NCBI GenBank assembly: GCA_964640665.1
Contig: CAZXHT010000017.1
Span: 1 to 64,000 of the forward strand
DNA length: 64,000 nt
Source: DATKYQ01 sp964640665
GTDB lineage: Bacteria; Myxococcota; B64-G9
Direction: 5' to 3'
Shown here: positions 40,777 through 50,689 of the stretch, piece after piece
Layout of the letters: the number at the start of each line of letters is the position of its first letter
How positions within the stretch are numbered: position 1 is the stretch's first letter
Notes under the pieces: generated by a model
The model's input: the letters and a program-made list of their open reading frames with translations, nothing else
What the model was told of the DNA's origin: nothing
Database searches by the model: none
Translations under genes and position numbers: made by a program

Positions 40777-41883
40777 GTGAGTTTGTTTACCAAGATGACG
40801 TTTTCCCTGGCAGTCAGTTTGGCCGTATTATTGCTGGCTGCTTCTAACTGTGGTTCGGCACCGTCTTACCACGAGGCTGCTAGCGATCATGGAAGTCTGC
40901 ATCAGCGGGACGGGGTCTGGGTGCTTGAGTTGTCTGGTTCGGCAAAAGAGCGTGGAACCGCAGCCGGTGACCTTGTTGGCGAACAGATCCGCTGGCTGCT
41001 TCCCCGTTACCTCAAGGTCAGCCTGGGACGTGAGAACCTTCCAGCCCCCGTCGTCGAGTTGGTCAGGCGATACGAAAAGGAGATTCCCAAAGAGCATCTA
41101 GCGCAACTCGGGGCACTGGCCAAGGCGGCCAGGGTGGATCGCGACACCCTGCTGGCCGTTAACCTGGCGCCCGAGGTTTTCACTGCCCTGGGATGTTCCT
41201 GTCTGGCGGTCGAAGGATTCCGCACCCGTAGTAAAAAGGTACTGATGGCTCGCAATCTGGATTGGCGCGGTGGGAAGTATCTGTCGGAACTGGGGCTGGT
41301 GGTGGTGGAGAAAGGATCCCGGCACGCATTCGCCAGCGTCACCTGGCCGGGCCTGGTGGGGGTGGCCACCGGGATGAACGATCGGGGATTGTCGGCGGCC
41401 AACCTGGTGGTGTTCCGGACCGGTCGTGGGGCCGGTCCGGGCGTGCCGGTTATGTTCGGGTTGCGAAAAGTGCTCGAGGAGGCCGGCAATGTCGACGAGG
41501 GTTCCAGGATGATCCGGGAACTCAGACGGTCGGTTTGCCAGAATTACGCACTGGCCGACCCGGAGACCACCGCGGTGCTGGAGACCTGCCCGGGCACCCT
41601 TCGGGTGCGGACTCCGAAAAATGGAGTAGTCGCGGTGGCCAATCTGCAAAACGAGGATAAGCAGACCCGATCCGGCAGCCGCTATGCGAGAATGACCGGG
41701 GTTTCGGCAAGCGGGAAGATGGATGTCGACAAGATGAAGTCGATCCTTCAGAAGGTGGCCCTGGGTGACCTGAACGTGCAAGCGGTGATCTTTGAACCGC
41801 AGAGCCGAGTCCTGCACCTTTCCATCACGGCCGTCCCCGCGGCCAAGGGCAGCTGGAGGAAACTCGTAGTTACCTTTCAGTAG
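40777..41883 (+). CDS. C45-family acyltransferase/hydrolase, secreted
   Basis: The 368-residue product carries an N-terminal hydrophobic signal ('LAVSLAVLLLAASNC'). Next is 'LELSGSAKERGTAAGDLVGE', typical of C45 (isopenicillin N acyltransferase-like) proteins. 'TALGCSCLAVEG' holds the Cys expected to become the N-terminal nucleophile after self-cleavage, and 'LMARNLDWRGGKYLSELG' carries the conserved Asn/Asp. Relatives hydrolyse or transfer acyl groups on amides. The Cys after Asn at the signal end is not an ideal lipobox. GTG at 40777 has GGAG five bases upstream; ATG at 40795 is the alternative. Confidence 0.72.
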   Translation: MSLFTKMTFSLAVSLAVLLLAASNCGSAPSYHEAASDHGSLHQRDGVWVLELSGSAKERGTAAGDLVGEQIRWLLPRYLKVSLGRENLPAPVVELVRRYEKEIPKEHLAQLGALAKAARVDRDTLLAVNLAPEVFTALGCSCLAVEGFRTRSKKVLMARNLDWRGGKYLSELGLVVVEKGSRHAFASVTWPGLVGVATGMNDRGLSAANLVVFRTGRGAGPGVPVMFGLRKVLEEAGNVDEGSRMIRELRRSVCQNYALADPETTAVLETCPGTLRVRTPKNGVVAVANLQNEDKQTRSGSRYARMTGVSASGKMDVDKMKSILQKVALGDLNVQAVIFEPQSRVLHLSITAVPAAKGSWRKLVVTFQ

Positions 41884-41891
41884 TCTGTCGT

Positions 41892-44235
41892 TCAGCGCTT
41901 TGCGAGGACGAAGGCCATGGCCAGCAGGGCCAGACAGAGCGGGAAAAACTTGCCGGAGCCGCCGGAGGCGCAGCCGCAGCCTCCGCTTATGTTTTCGTTC
42001 GTCCCGCCGTCTTCCGAGGGCTTGCGGATCTCGAAATGTCCGGCCGAGACGGTTGGGACTTCTCCGAAGTAGCCGGTGATTTTCATAAGACACAAGGTCG
42101 ACGGCTCGGCGGGAACTTGCCAGGAATAGTTTCCCCACTCCGGACTGCTGGTGCCCACGGAATCGGTGATGTTCTTCCATGTTTGGCCGTCGTCGGTGGA
42201 GTAGTCGATCTGGACATCGTCGAGGTTGACGGTGGTCCAGCGGATTTTCTCAGCCGAGCCGACTTCCCATACCTCGCCCCCGTTGGGGGACTGGATCTGG
42301 ATGGCCGGACGATCGCTAACCGTGATCAGCACTTGGTCGTAGACCTGCAACGCTCCGTCATCAGCGGTCAGGCGCAGGCTGTACTCGCCGGCGGTGCCAA
42401 TCTGGACTTCAGTGTCCGCCCGGGAGGCATCCACGAAAGTTACGTTGCCCGGTCCGTCGACTTTCGTCCAGACGGTGGTCAACGATCCGTCGGGAAGCCC
42501 GTCGTCCGTGACTGTACCGTCGAGGAACAGGCTGTGGCCCAGTTCGATCAGCTGATCGACCCCGGCGTCGACCAGCGGCGCCTGGTTGTCTGTTACACTG
42601 ATTATCTCTATTCCGTTGACGAAGAAATCGGCCGGTGTGGCCCGGTCGTCGCTGAGTTCGATCTGCAAACCGTCGCCGTCGCCGACCGTGACCGGCAACT
42701 CCTTGACCAGCGGGAGATAGGCTCCGCCTGCATCGGTGACGATGTCCAGATCGCTGATCCGCTCTTGGCCTTCGAGCCAGACATCGATGGCCCGCGGTCC
42801 GTAGGCGTCCCCGAAATGCAAGCGGACATTATAGTCGCCGTCGGGCAACGCGGAAAAGTCGTAGCCGTAGGCGCTTTCAACGTTGCGGATCCGGTGCCGG
42901 CAGGTGATGTAGACGTCTTCGGGAGCCGCGTTTACAACCCCTGAAGTATCGAAGTTTTCGGCGAACACGAAATCAGCGCCGCCCTGCAGGTAGGGCCCGT
43001 CGTTTTCCCATCCGGGAGGGGTGAAGGCGTCGTCCCCGCAGTTGACCTTGAGGTGGATCTGCGATTCAGAGACCACATTGAGCGTGGCGTCTGCCTGTAC
43101 CCCGCCCGAGGAAACACTGGCGGTCAAGACGCCGGGTGTGCCATCCGAGGTGAAACTGGAAGTGTGCTGGCTTTGCGCCGTGCCGGAAGATGTCGGGCTC
43201 ATCGATCCGCCGCCCGAGACCGCCCAGTCGAAGACAACCGCGAAGGGATCGCCGTTCTGGTCACGGGCGCTGGCGGTGAAATCGGCGCTGTCTGAGACGA
43301 TTATCATCGCGCTGGCCGGAGCAATATCGATTCTGGTTAGTGTAGGCTCTTGCCCCACGACCAGGCTGACATCGTACGACTTGGGCGAGTTGACCGCGTT
43401 TGCGCAACTGACATCCACTGTTGCCTGGTATGAACCCGCGGCCAGACCGGAAATGTCGACCTGGTTGGTCAGAGTCTGCGAGTTTCCCGAGCCCGATACC
43501 GTTACAGACAGCCAACCGGTGTTCTCGTTGACGCTGACGCCGTCCAGGCTACCGCCTCCCGAGTTACCTGCGGTCACAGGTTGCGGATCCGGATTGGCTC
43601 CTGCCTCGAGTGCATCGAAGGACAGGCTGCCCGGATTCAGCAGCAGAACCGGATCGACCACTGTGCCCGGCCAGGGATCCCCGGAGCCGTCTCCGACTGT
43701 AAAATCCCCGTACATTTCGCCGCTGCTCGACTGGCCCATCCGGGTGCAGTAGGTACCGCCGACCTTCATGACCACCATGTAGTTGTATTTCTCGTCCTGC
43801 ATGGCCACGAATCTTGCGTCGTTGGACGACCAGTCCCGTAAGCGAGATCCTGTGCCACTTTCCGCTCTTGACCAGCACCACTTCGGTATTGCTGACCCAG
43901 TGGACACCGCCGTCTTCGGTCACTCCCGTGGCGATCTCATGGACGCTGGCGTCTCCCTTGCGCATGCGGCCCTTGGCCGTAGAACCGTCGATCCAGGCCA
44001 GCTTGGAGCTGTCCGGCGAAAACTCGGGCCGGGTGCCCGGCCCGATATCGAAGGTCTGCCCGCTCGACAGCTCGGTCAGGTAGATGCGGTAGTCGGGATC
44101 GCCGGCCTGGTATGCCAGCGCCCCGTCCCCGCATTCTCCGCGAAGCCAATCCAGATCATTCGGGCTGGGATCCTGAGCCCGGGCCGGGCCGATTAGAAAT
44201 CCCAGGATCAGCAGCGAGTATGACACCAGTTTCAT
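41892..44235 (-). pseudogene. Frameshifted surface protein with malectin, PKD and MYXO-CTERM-like tail
   Basis: The gene starts at 44235 (signal peptide 'LLILGFLIGPARAQ') and encodes a TolB-like propeller start ('GTRPEFSPDSSKLAWIDG'). At a GGG run near 43835-43837 the sensible protein moves by one base: 'KWHRISLT' in the first frame continues as 'DWSSNDARFVAMQDEKYNYM' in the second. That frame runs to 41892 with a malectin-like domain ('NVRLHFGDAYGPRAIDVWL'), a PKD-like domain ('PLVDAGVDQLIELGHSL'), a 'SPNGGEVWEVGSAEKIRWT' module and the end 'GGCGCASGGSG' plus a hydrophobic helix and 'AKR', a MYXO-CTERM-like anchor. The full product would have about 780 residues. It is either a real inactivating indel or an assembly error; the rest is intact. 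Confidence 0.75.
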
Positions 44236-44281
44236 TCGCTCGCCTCCCTTTCACATAGCAAGACAGAAACATCCGTGTGCA

Positions 44282-44325
44282 CAAGATAACACTGACCCGC
44301 AAGACATGAAACATAAGAGGCGGCG
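44282..44325. repeat. Intergenic repeat, copy B
   Basis: This starts CAAGATAACACTGACCCGC and is about 84% identical over 44 bp to copy A at 39547-39590. It overlaps the left arm of the hairpin at 44315-44345 and lies upstream of the frameshifted surface-protein gene. Confidence 0.45.
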
Positions 44326-44345
44326 CCGGGTAGGCGCCGCCTCTT
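44315..44345 (-). terminator. Perfect 13-bp hairpin, probable terminator
   Basis: AAGAGGCGGCGCC (44315-44327) and GGCGCCGCCTCTT (44333-44345) are perfectly complementary with a 5-nt loop. On the minus strand the stem is followed by TCTTATGTTT, a weak T-tract. It lies about 58 bp after the stop of the MopE-like gene and most likely ends that transcript. Confidence 0.6.
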
Positions 44346-44402
44346 TCATCGAGCGGGACAACGGTTCACCGGAGTGAAGCGTTGTCCGCCCCATGGCTCA
44401 TC

Positions 44403-46691
44403 TCAGCGGTAGGTGCAGACTCCGTTGATGCAGTAGTCCCAGGTGTTCGGGTTGCCGTCGTCACAGTCGGCGTCCGTTGTGCAGGCGGCGTAGCAGACGC
44501 CGTCGTAACAGGCCTCGCCGGCTGCGCAACTCATCCCGCAGCCGCCGCAGTTGGCCGGATCGGAGCCGATGTCGGCGCACAGGCCGGCGCAGCAGACCTG
44601 GCCGGCGGCGCAGTCCGAGTTGCTTTGGCAACTCTGCTCGCAGCCCTCGTCGACCTGGCCGTCACAGTCGTTGTCGCGCCCGTCACAGGCCTCGGAGGCG
44701 CCGGGGAAGACTGCCGCGTCCGCGTCGTCGCAGTCGGCGTCGCAAGTCGTGTAGCCGTCGCCATCCATGTCGGGGCAGGGATCGTAGGTGCAGGCGCCTT
44801 CCACACACATCATTCCGGCCGGGCAGTCGCTGTCGGTGCTGCACTGGTTCTGGTGGACGCAGATGCCGGCGACGCAGTAGTCGCTGGTGCCCGGGTTGCC
44901 GTCGTCGCAATCGCGGTCATCGGAGCAGGCCTGTCCGCCTGTGCATACTCCGTCGAGGCAGCTCTCGCCCGCGGCGCAGACCATGCCACAGCCGCCGCAG
45001 TTTTGCGGATCGCTTGCGAAATTGAAGCCTTCGTCGATCTGCCCGTCGCAGTCGTTGTCGATGCCGTCGCAGATTTCCTGCATCGGGCTGCAACCGGACA
45101 CGCACAGACCGTTTTCGCAAAGCTCGCCCGCCGCGCAGTCGGAGTCGGAGCTGCAGGGCAGCACGCAGACGCCGTTGTAGCAGATCTGGCCCGCGGCGCA
45201 CTCGGCATCGCTGCGGCAATATATCTGGCAACCTTCGTCGACCTGTCCATCGCAGTCGTTGTCGATGTCGTCGCAAACCTCGGGCGCTCCCGGGTGGATG
45301 GTCGGGTCGGCGTCGTCACAGTCACCGCAATAGCCTTCGCCGTAACCGTCACCGTCCTGGTCGGGACAGGTGTAGACGCAGCGGCCGCCGTCACAGATCC
45401 CGCCGGGGCAGTCCGAATCGCTCTGACACTCTCCTGTGCACATGCCGTTTTCACAGGCCTCACCCGCGGCGCAGACCATGCCGCAGCCGCCGCAGTTGTT
45501 GGGATCGCTCATCAGATCGAAGCCCTCGTCGACCTGTCCGTCGCAGTCGTTGTCACGCCCGTCGCAGATCTCGCTTTCGGGGATGCAGGCCACCTGGCAG
45601 ATGCCGTTGACACAAACTTGGCCGGCCGCGCAGTCGGCGTTGGCCGCGCAACGGGCGACGCAGATGCCGTCCCAGCACAGTTCGCCCGCGGCGCAGTCCG
45701 AATCGGCCGAGCAAGGCAATCCGCCGCAGCCCTCGTCGACGATGCCGTCGCAGTCGTTGTCGACGTTGTCGCAACTCTCGTAGGCTCCGGGGAAGATCGT
45801 CGCGTCCTGGTCGTCGCAGTCGCCGCGGCAGACGTTGAATCCGTCACCGTCGGCGTCGGGGCAGTTATCCTCGATGCACTGACAGTCGACGCAGATGGTA
45901 CCCAGCGGACAGTCGGCGTCGGTGGCGCAGCCGCAGAAGGGCTGGCACAGACCGTTCATGCAGACTTCCCAGGGAGGGCAGTCGCTGTCCGCCGAGCAGG
46001 GATCCTGGTTGCAGACATTGTCTTCATCGACCATGCCGTCGCAGTCGTTGTCGATTCCGTCGCAGATTTCGGGGGACGGGTTGCAGGTCGTGACGCAGAA
46101 GCCGTTCTGGCAGATCTCGTGCGCCGGGCAGTCGCTGTCTGTTCGGCATTCGACCTGATCGTCGAAGCACAGTCCGTCGAAGCAAACCATGCCCGCCGGG
46201 CAGTCGGCGTCGTCGGCGCAGGTCAGCGGATTCTCACAACCCGACCGGCAGGTTAAAGTGACGATGAAGCTTCCCGTGCCGGGGCCGGAGGCGCGATCGA
46301 CCAGCACCAGATAGGTGCCGCTTCCCGGAACCTGCCAGCCCTTTATGGAAATTTCGTCGGCGTCGGCCGAGGCCCAGGCCAGGGCCTGGCCGAAGCTGTC
46401 GTTGTCGAAGTGGTAGAGCGCCAGGACGGGCACGTCGGAACCGCTGGTGCGGGTCAGCACGATGTCCAGCACCTCGCCATCAAGGCCCTGGAAGACGAAG
46501 CCGATGTAGCGTCCGTCGCCCGGAAAGTTGCCGTCGGCCTGGCCGCCCGTATCGAGCGCATTGTCTCCGATGGTCAGGCCGGCCGAGCCCGAGGTGAGAT
46601 CGGGCGGAGTGTAGCCGGTGTCATTGGTCCCGGAACAAGCCGCAACCAGTGCGGCCACAGCGATCGCGAGAATTACGAGTTTTGCTCTCAT
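44403..46691 (-). CDS. MopE-like metal-binding-repeat lipoprotein
   Basis: The protein has about 762 residues and a lipoprotein signal ending 'AVAALVAAC'. A ~110-residue beta domain follows ('GSGTYLVLVDRASGPGTGSF'), then many Cys-rich units (CxxDxDCxxGxxC) alternating with MopE/PF11617-type motifs such as 'EICDGIDNDCDGMVDED', 'DQDGDGYGEGYCGDCDDADP' and 'GAPEVCDDIDNDCDGQVDEG'. These calcium-like acidic loops are typical of surface proteins of Deltaproteobacteria and of Methylococcus MopE, which binds copper. The function here is unknown. ATG at 46691 has GGGAGG upstream. The same domain order recurs in the gene at 47406-49139. Confidence 0.8.
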   Translation of the reverse strand: MRAKLVILAIAVAALVAACSGTNDTGYTPPDLTSGSAGLTIGDNALDTGGQADGNFPGDGRYIGFVFQGLDGEVLDIVLTRTSGSDVPVLALYHFDNDSFGQALAWASADADEISIKGWQVPGSGTYLVLVDRASGPGTGSFIVTLTCRSGCENPLTCADDADCPAGMVCFDGLCFDDQVECRTDSDCPAHEICQNGFCVTTCNPSPEICDGIDNDCDGMVDEDNVCNQDPCSADSDCPPWEVCMNGLCQPFCGCATDADCPLGTICVDCQCIEDNCPDADGDGFNVCRGDCDDQDATIFPGAYESCDNVDNDCDGIVDEGCGGLPCSADSDCAAGELCWDGICVARCAANADCAAGQVCVNGICQVACIPESEICDGRDNDCDGQVDEGFDLMSDPNNCGGCGMVCAAGEACENGMCTGECQSDSDCPGGICDGGRCVYTCPDQDGDGYGEGYCGDCDDADPTIHPGAPEVCDDIDNDCDGQVDEGCQIYCRSDAECAAGQICYNGVCVLPCSSDSDCAAGELCENGLCVSGCSPMQEICDGIDNDCDGQIDEGFNFASDPQNCGGCGMVCAAGESCLDGVCTGGQACSDDRDCDDGNPGTSDYCVAGICVHQNQCSTDSDCPAGMMCVEGACTYDPCPDMDGDGYTTCDADCDDADAAVFPGASEACDGRDNDCDGQVDEGCEQSCQSNSDCAAGQVCCAGLCADIGSDPANCGGCGMSCAAGEACYDGVCYAACTTDADCDDGNPNTWDYCINGVCTYR

Positions 46692-46971
46692 CGTCTTGCC
46701 TCCCTTAGGGTTGAATAACGGATATCGACAATGGCATGCATCAGTGCATGCTTCATGCCACCGGACCGGGCACACTCGGCCGTGAGCAAGCATCTTGGAA
46801 GCAAAGGAGTTTTTCTTTCGGCGATCGTTCCCCGCCTTTTCCAGGCACGGATCGATCCGCCAACATTGGTTGACAGGCGCGCACACCTGTTTACTTAACT
46901 AATTGTATACTCTGGATTAAACCGTGTAGACGGGCCGTGACAGTTTATCGCCCAGCTGACAAAAACTTTTG

Positions 46972-47409
46972 TCACTCGGGCTGAGCCGGGAGAACCCAGA
47001 AGCTTCCCCGAGCTTCGAGTCGCTCTTTGGCGGCGGAGAAGACCAGGGTAGGGATGCGTTCGCCCTTTTCGGCCAGGGGGGAGACGAAGACCTCGATCTC
47101 CAGGTTACCACTTGTGTTCGTGCCGAACGAACGGATGAAGACGTCGCGGCCGAATGTAATCTCGGTGGGATAGGCGATGCCGCCTGTGAGAATTTGCTCG
47201 AGCTCGGGATCCATACTGGTCACTTCCACCGTGACAGTCTTTCCGCGGCGCCCGAAGTCGGGTTTCAGATCCATGGCAAATACACGCCGCGAGCTTCGCT
47301 GCACGCTGTCCAGTGAAGACAGGCTGTCGCCGCAGCCCGCCGCGAGTCCCATTGTCGTGCAGCAGGCGATCAGGATACGAATTGCGGTGACGGACGGCCG
47401 GCGCGTCAT
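46972..47409 (-). CDS. Small lipoprotein, IPT/TIG-like
   Basis: The 145-residue product has a lipoprotein signal ending 'TMGLAAGC'. The mature part ('FGRRGKTVTVEVTSMD', 'EITFGRDVFIRSFGTNT', 'GNLEIEVFVSPLAEKGER') looks like one beta-sandwich similar to IPT/TIG folds, though I cannot confirm the family. Its ATG overlaps the TGA of the Kazal-domain gene (ATGA), so the two are translationally coupled and probably work together at the surface. Confidence 0.65.
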   Translation of the reverse strand: MTRRPSVTAIRILIACCTTMGLAAGCGDSLSSLDSVQRSSRRVFAMDLKPDFGRRGKTVTVEVTSMDPELEQILTGGIAYPTEITFGRDVFIRSFGTNTSGNLEIEVFVSPLAEKGERIPTLVFSAAKERLEARGSFWVLPAQPE

Positions 47410-49139
47410 GGTGCGCAGAATCCCCCTGGCTCGCTGCAGACCTGGTGCTCCAGACACTCGCTGTCGTCGCGGCAGTAGATCACACAGGTGGCGTTCGCGC
47501 AGACGAACGCCGCCTCACAGTCGCTGTCGGTCGAGCACTGGCCCGAGCCCAGGCAAACCCCGGCTGAACATAGCTGGCCGGCGGCGCAGTCGGAGTTGGA
47601 AGAGCAACCGTCAAGATAGACACAGTAGCCAGCGCTGCTGCAAAAGTCTCCGGTTTGCGGGTCACTGTCGTCGCAGTCGAGATCGGCGGTGCAAGTTTGA
47701 TCCTGGGTGCAGACTCCGTCGAGGCAAATCTCGCCCGCAGCGCAGGCCATGCCGCAGCCGCCGCAGTTTTCCGGATCGCTGGTCAGGTCGAAATCTTCGT
47801 CGACCTGACCGTCGCAGTCGTCGTCATGCCCGTCGCAACTTTCCGGGGCACCCGGGAATATGGTGGCGTCACTATTATCGCAGTCGTCGCGGCAGAAGCC
47901 ATCGCCGTCCATGTCATTGTCTGAAGGCCAGCAGACGCCGCCATCGCATAGCTCGCACGAAGCACAGTCCAGATCGCTTACGCAGGCTGCACCGCAAATG
48001 CCGGCGTTGCAGGTTTGGCCGGCGGGGCAGTCGGCGTCGGTCGCACAGGAAATTTCGCCCACGCAGGTTCCGGCCTGGCAGATCTTGTCGGCGGCGCAAT
48101 CGGCGTCGCTTTGGCAGCTGTTGCAAACACCCTCGTCGATCTGCCCGTCGCAATCGTTGTCCAGCCCGTCGCAGATCTCCGGGTTGCATTGTTCGCAGGA
48201 CCCCAGATGAGCGAGCCCGACGCCCGCGCATAGCCGCTCGCAGTTGTTGAGATAGCTGACTCCGTCCGTCCCGCAGACGGGGTCGTAACCCTGGCCCGAG
48301 CAGTCGCAAGCGGCGCGGCATTCGCCGTTTTCACACAGCATGCCGGCAGGGCAATCGGAGTCGGCCGAACAGGGAAGCTCAGTGCAGGTTCCCTGATGAT
48401 CGAGGCCGACACTTGAGCACTCAAGCTCGCACTGGTTGGCGTATGTCCGGCCGTCCGTGCCGCAGACGGGATCGTATGGCTGGTTGCACTGGCAGGGGTC
48501 TTCTTTAGTGCAGGTATTCTTCTTGCAGATGAAGCCCTGCGGACAATCTGCGGACTCCACACAAGCCACCGTGCAGGTGCACAGCGGGCAGCCATCGGCA
48601 TCCCGGGCCAGGCCGGCCGGGCAGTATGGCCCGCAGGCAAGAGCCGGGCAAACAGGCAGATCACAAGCCGAGCTGCAGTCTAGTTGTAGCCGATAACTAC
48701 CGGCTGCACCGCCGGCCGCGGCCACCAGCACCAGGTAGTCACCCGTGTCAGGAAGCGTAATATCCCACAGGACGGCCTGGCCGCCGGCTTCGGCTATGGC
48801 ATACGAACGCGCCTGGCCAAAGAGCCCATCGTGGGCGCGCGGTCCATACAATGCTATCGCCGGCGCCGCGGCGGCGTCTTTTGCGCCCAGCGACAAGCTC
48901 ACAACGGCGCCGGAGTAGGCGCCGAAGACGTATCCGGTAAACGGCGGAGCGACGGCCAGGTCGCCGTCACGAACATCTCCGTAAGCAATCGGCTCGAGTT
49001 CGATGGAAATCTCGCTCGACAGGCCATCGCTGCTCAGAAGCAGCGGGGGCGTGAAGGTGACCGCGGCCTGTCCGCAGCCCACGGCAAGCAGGCTCACAAG
49101 CGCCGAAAACGCGAAGAACAATGTATACGAGCGCCGCAC
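47406..49139 (-). CDS. Lipoprotein with antistasin, Kazal and MopE-type repeats
   Basis: The protein has about 577 residues with a lipoprotein signal ('VSLLAVGC'). A beta domain follows, as in the MopE-like neighbour. An antistasin-like module ('YCPAGLARDADGCPLCTC') precedes two Kazal-type inhibitor domains, around 'YDPVCGTDGRTYANQCELEC' and 'YDPVCGTDGVSYLNNCERLC'. The remainder is MopE-type ('EICDGLDNDCDGQIDEGVC') and CxxDxDC repeats. Kazal and antistasin modules block serine proteases, so it may protect the surface or inhibit proteases of prey or competitors; that is inference. GTG at 49139 follows GAGGGAGAAG and begins the signal peptide. Confidence 0.8.
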   Translation of the reverse strand: MRRSYTLFFAFSALVSLLAVGCGQAAVTFTPPLLLSSDGLSSEISIELEPIAYGDVRDGDLAVAPPFTGYVFGAYSGAVVSLSLGAKDAAAAPAIALYGPRAHDGLFGQARSYAIAEAGGQAVLWDITLPDTGDYLVLVAAAGGAAGSYRLQLDCSSACDLPVCPALACGPYCPAGLARDADGCPLCTCTVACVESADCPQGFICKKNTCTKEDPCQCNQPYDPVCGTDGRTYANQCELECSSVGLDHQGTCTELPCSADSDCPAGMLCENGECRAACDCSGQGYDPVCGTDGVSYLNNCERLCAGVGLAHLGSCEQCNPEICDGLDNDCDGQIDEGVCNSCQSDADCAADKICQAGTCVGEISCATDADCPAGQTCNAGICGAACVSDLDCASCELCDGGVCWPSDNDMDGDGFCRDDCDNSDATIFPGAPESCDGHDDDCDGQVDEDFDLTSDPENCGGCGMACAAGEICLDGVCTQDQTCTADLDCDDSDPQTGDFCSSAGYCVYLDGCSSNSDCAAGQLCSAGVCLGSGQCSTDSDCEAAFVCANATCVIYCRDDSECLEHQVCSEPGGFCAP

Positions 49140-49376
49140 AGTCTCTTCTCCCTCGGGCACTACATATGCAGCAATCATACCAGTTTGGGTCTCTATAGCC
49201 AACATCCCGTAGTGGCGAGGGCTTTGAGTCCGAATGTGCATACCGACCGGGACCCGAAAGCCCACTCGACTGTTATGAAAGCTTGTCGATTGCCCCGTCC
49301 GGCATGTAACCAACTGATTTCACAAGCACTCCCTGGTGAAACTATTTTCGCCTGATTGTAAACAAATCTTTCCGCT

Positions 49377-50519
49377 TCATCCAGTGCCGCTTTGAATAAC
49401 GTGCGGGTACTCTGCCGAGCGCTTCTGGAAAGAGAGGGCCTTGGGGTTTTGGATCAGCCCGTCGCGGATCTCCAACGCGCGACGCAAGGTCTCGTCATCG
49501 TCCCAGGCCTCGGGGCCGGACATTACCTTCTCGAGATATGTGACCACGACGCGTGAGATCTCCCAAGAGGCAGCGCGCCAGCAGTAGCTTGGCGTGTGAT
49601 CCACCGCGTAGTAGGTGATCCGGCCGACGTCTAAGGTCGGCTGCTCGAAGGAGGTCGGTCGGGCGAAGGGGAAGCCCATCTCGAGGTCGCAGCTGACGTC
49701 GACGATCAGCGCTCCGGGCTTGAGCCGTCGTTCCTCGTCGGTCTGGATGAACATCAGCGGGTTATCGGTGTCCTGGAGGATACCATTGACGATAACGTCG
49801 GCCTCGGCCAGCGCCTCGATCATCGGGCGTTTGTTGCCGTCCTCGTCGAAGACCACGACCTTGCCGCCCTCGGCGGCCATCCGGCCGTAACGGCAACCAA
49901 GCACCTGGTCGTGCACCGCGCAGGGGGGGCGCTGGGTGTAGACCGTTATCTCCTCGATGCCGCGACCGCGCAGGGCATAGACCGCGCCTCGGCTGACCGA
50001 ACCGAAGCTTATCACCACCGCCTTTAGCGCCGGGCCGTAGTTGCCATCCATCCCACCCAGTCCCAGCGCGTGAATCACGCCGCAGTAGCCCGCCATCTCG
50101 TTGTTGCGGTAGAAGAGGTGCAAGTCCCGTGCGCCGTTCTTCCAGGTGAACATGGCCTCCCAGGCGACCAGAGTCAGTCGCTTGTCGATCGCCTGTTGGG
50201 TGATCTCCCGCTGCTGGACGCAGTGCGGCCAGCCCCAGAGGACCCCCCCTCGGCGCATCTCGCCGAGGTCTTCGGCCAGCGGCTTGGGGAGCAGCACAAT
50301 CTCCGATTCGCGCATCAGCTGCTCGCGGCCGGCAAGCGGGCCGAAGCGCTGCGCTATTTCGTCGTCGGATATACCGAAGGGGATTCCGTAGCCGCGCTCG
50401 AAGGTGATCTTGGCCGCCAGCTTATCTGATATCCGGCCGAAGTGGGCGGGGTGGACAGGCACCCGATGCTCGTTCTCCTTGCGCGCGCAGGCAATTACCC
50501 CGAGGTTCAGGTATTTCAT
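49377..50519 (-). CDS. Alanine dehydrogenase/CEOS-family NAD(P)-dependent dehydrogenase
   Basis: The 380-residue protein has the family N-terminus 'ACARKENEHRVPVHPAHF' and then 'PLAEDLGEMRRGGVLWGWPH'. 'AWEAMFTWKNGARDLHLFYR' and 'NEMAGYCGVIHALGL' are the pattern I associate with N5-(carboxyethyl)ornithine synthase within the alanine dehydrogenase/saccharopine dehydrogenase superfamily. The nucleotide-binding fold follows ('VVISFGSVSRGAVYALRGRG'). It should reductively condense pyruvate or another keto acid with an amino acid, or the reverse; the substrate is uncertain. It is transcribed alone on the minus strand. Confidence 0.7.
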   Translation of the reverse strand: MKYLNLGVIACARKENEHRVPVHPAHFGRISDKLAAKITFERGYGIPFGISDDEIAQRFGPLAGREQLMRESEIVLLPKPLAEDLGEMRRGGVLWGWPHCVQQREITQQAIDKRLTLVAWEAMFTWKNGARDLHLFYRNNEMAGYCGVIHALGLGGMDGNYGPALKAVVISFGSVSRGAVYALRGRGIEEITVYTQRPPCAVHDQVLGCRYGRMAAEGGKVVVFDEDGNKRPMIEALAEADVIVNGILQDTDNPLMFIQTDEERRLKPGALIVDVSCDLEMGFPFARPTSFEQPTLDVGRITYYAVDHTPSYCWRAASWEISRVVVTYLEKVMSGPEAWDDDETLRRALEIRDGLIQNPKALSFQKRSAEYPHVIQSGTG

Positions 50520-50689
50520 TTTCTCTCGCTTTCCTTAGGCAATGGGCGGCGACCGCAACCAGGGCAATCAGCCATCAATTTCCTACCACGGACGCTTTGG
50601 AGTTACAATTTTACTCTCCGCTTCCTGCAACGACGACTCCGATTCGGGCGACTTGACTGCCAGAGCAAGCAATGATCTAACTGGGTTCG

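Noticed and set aside
44382..46256. 624-codon plus-strand frame over the MopE-like gene
   Set aside because: Repetitive Ala/Val/Asp/Gly shadow of the opposite-strand repeat gene.
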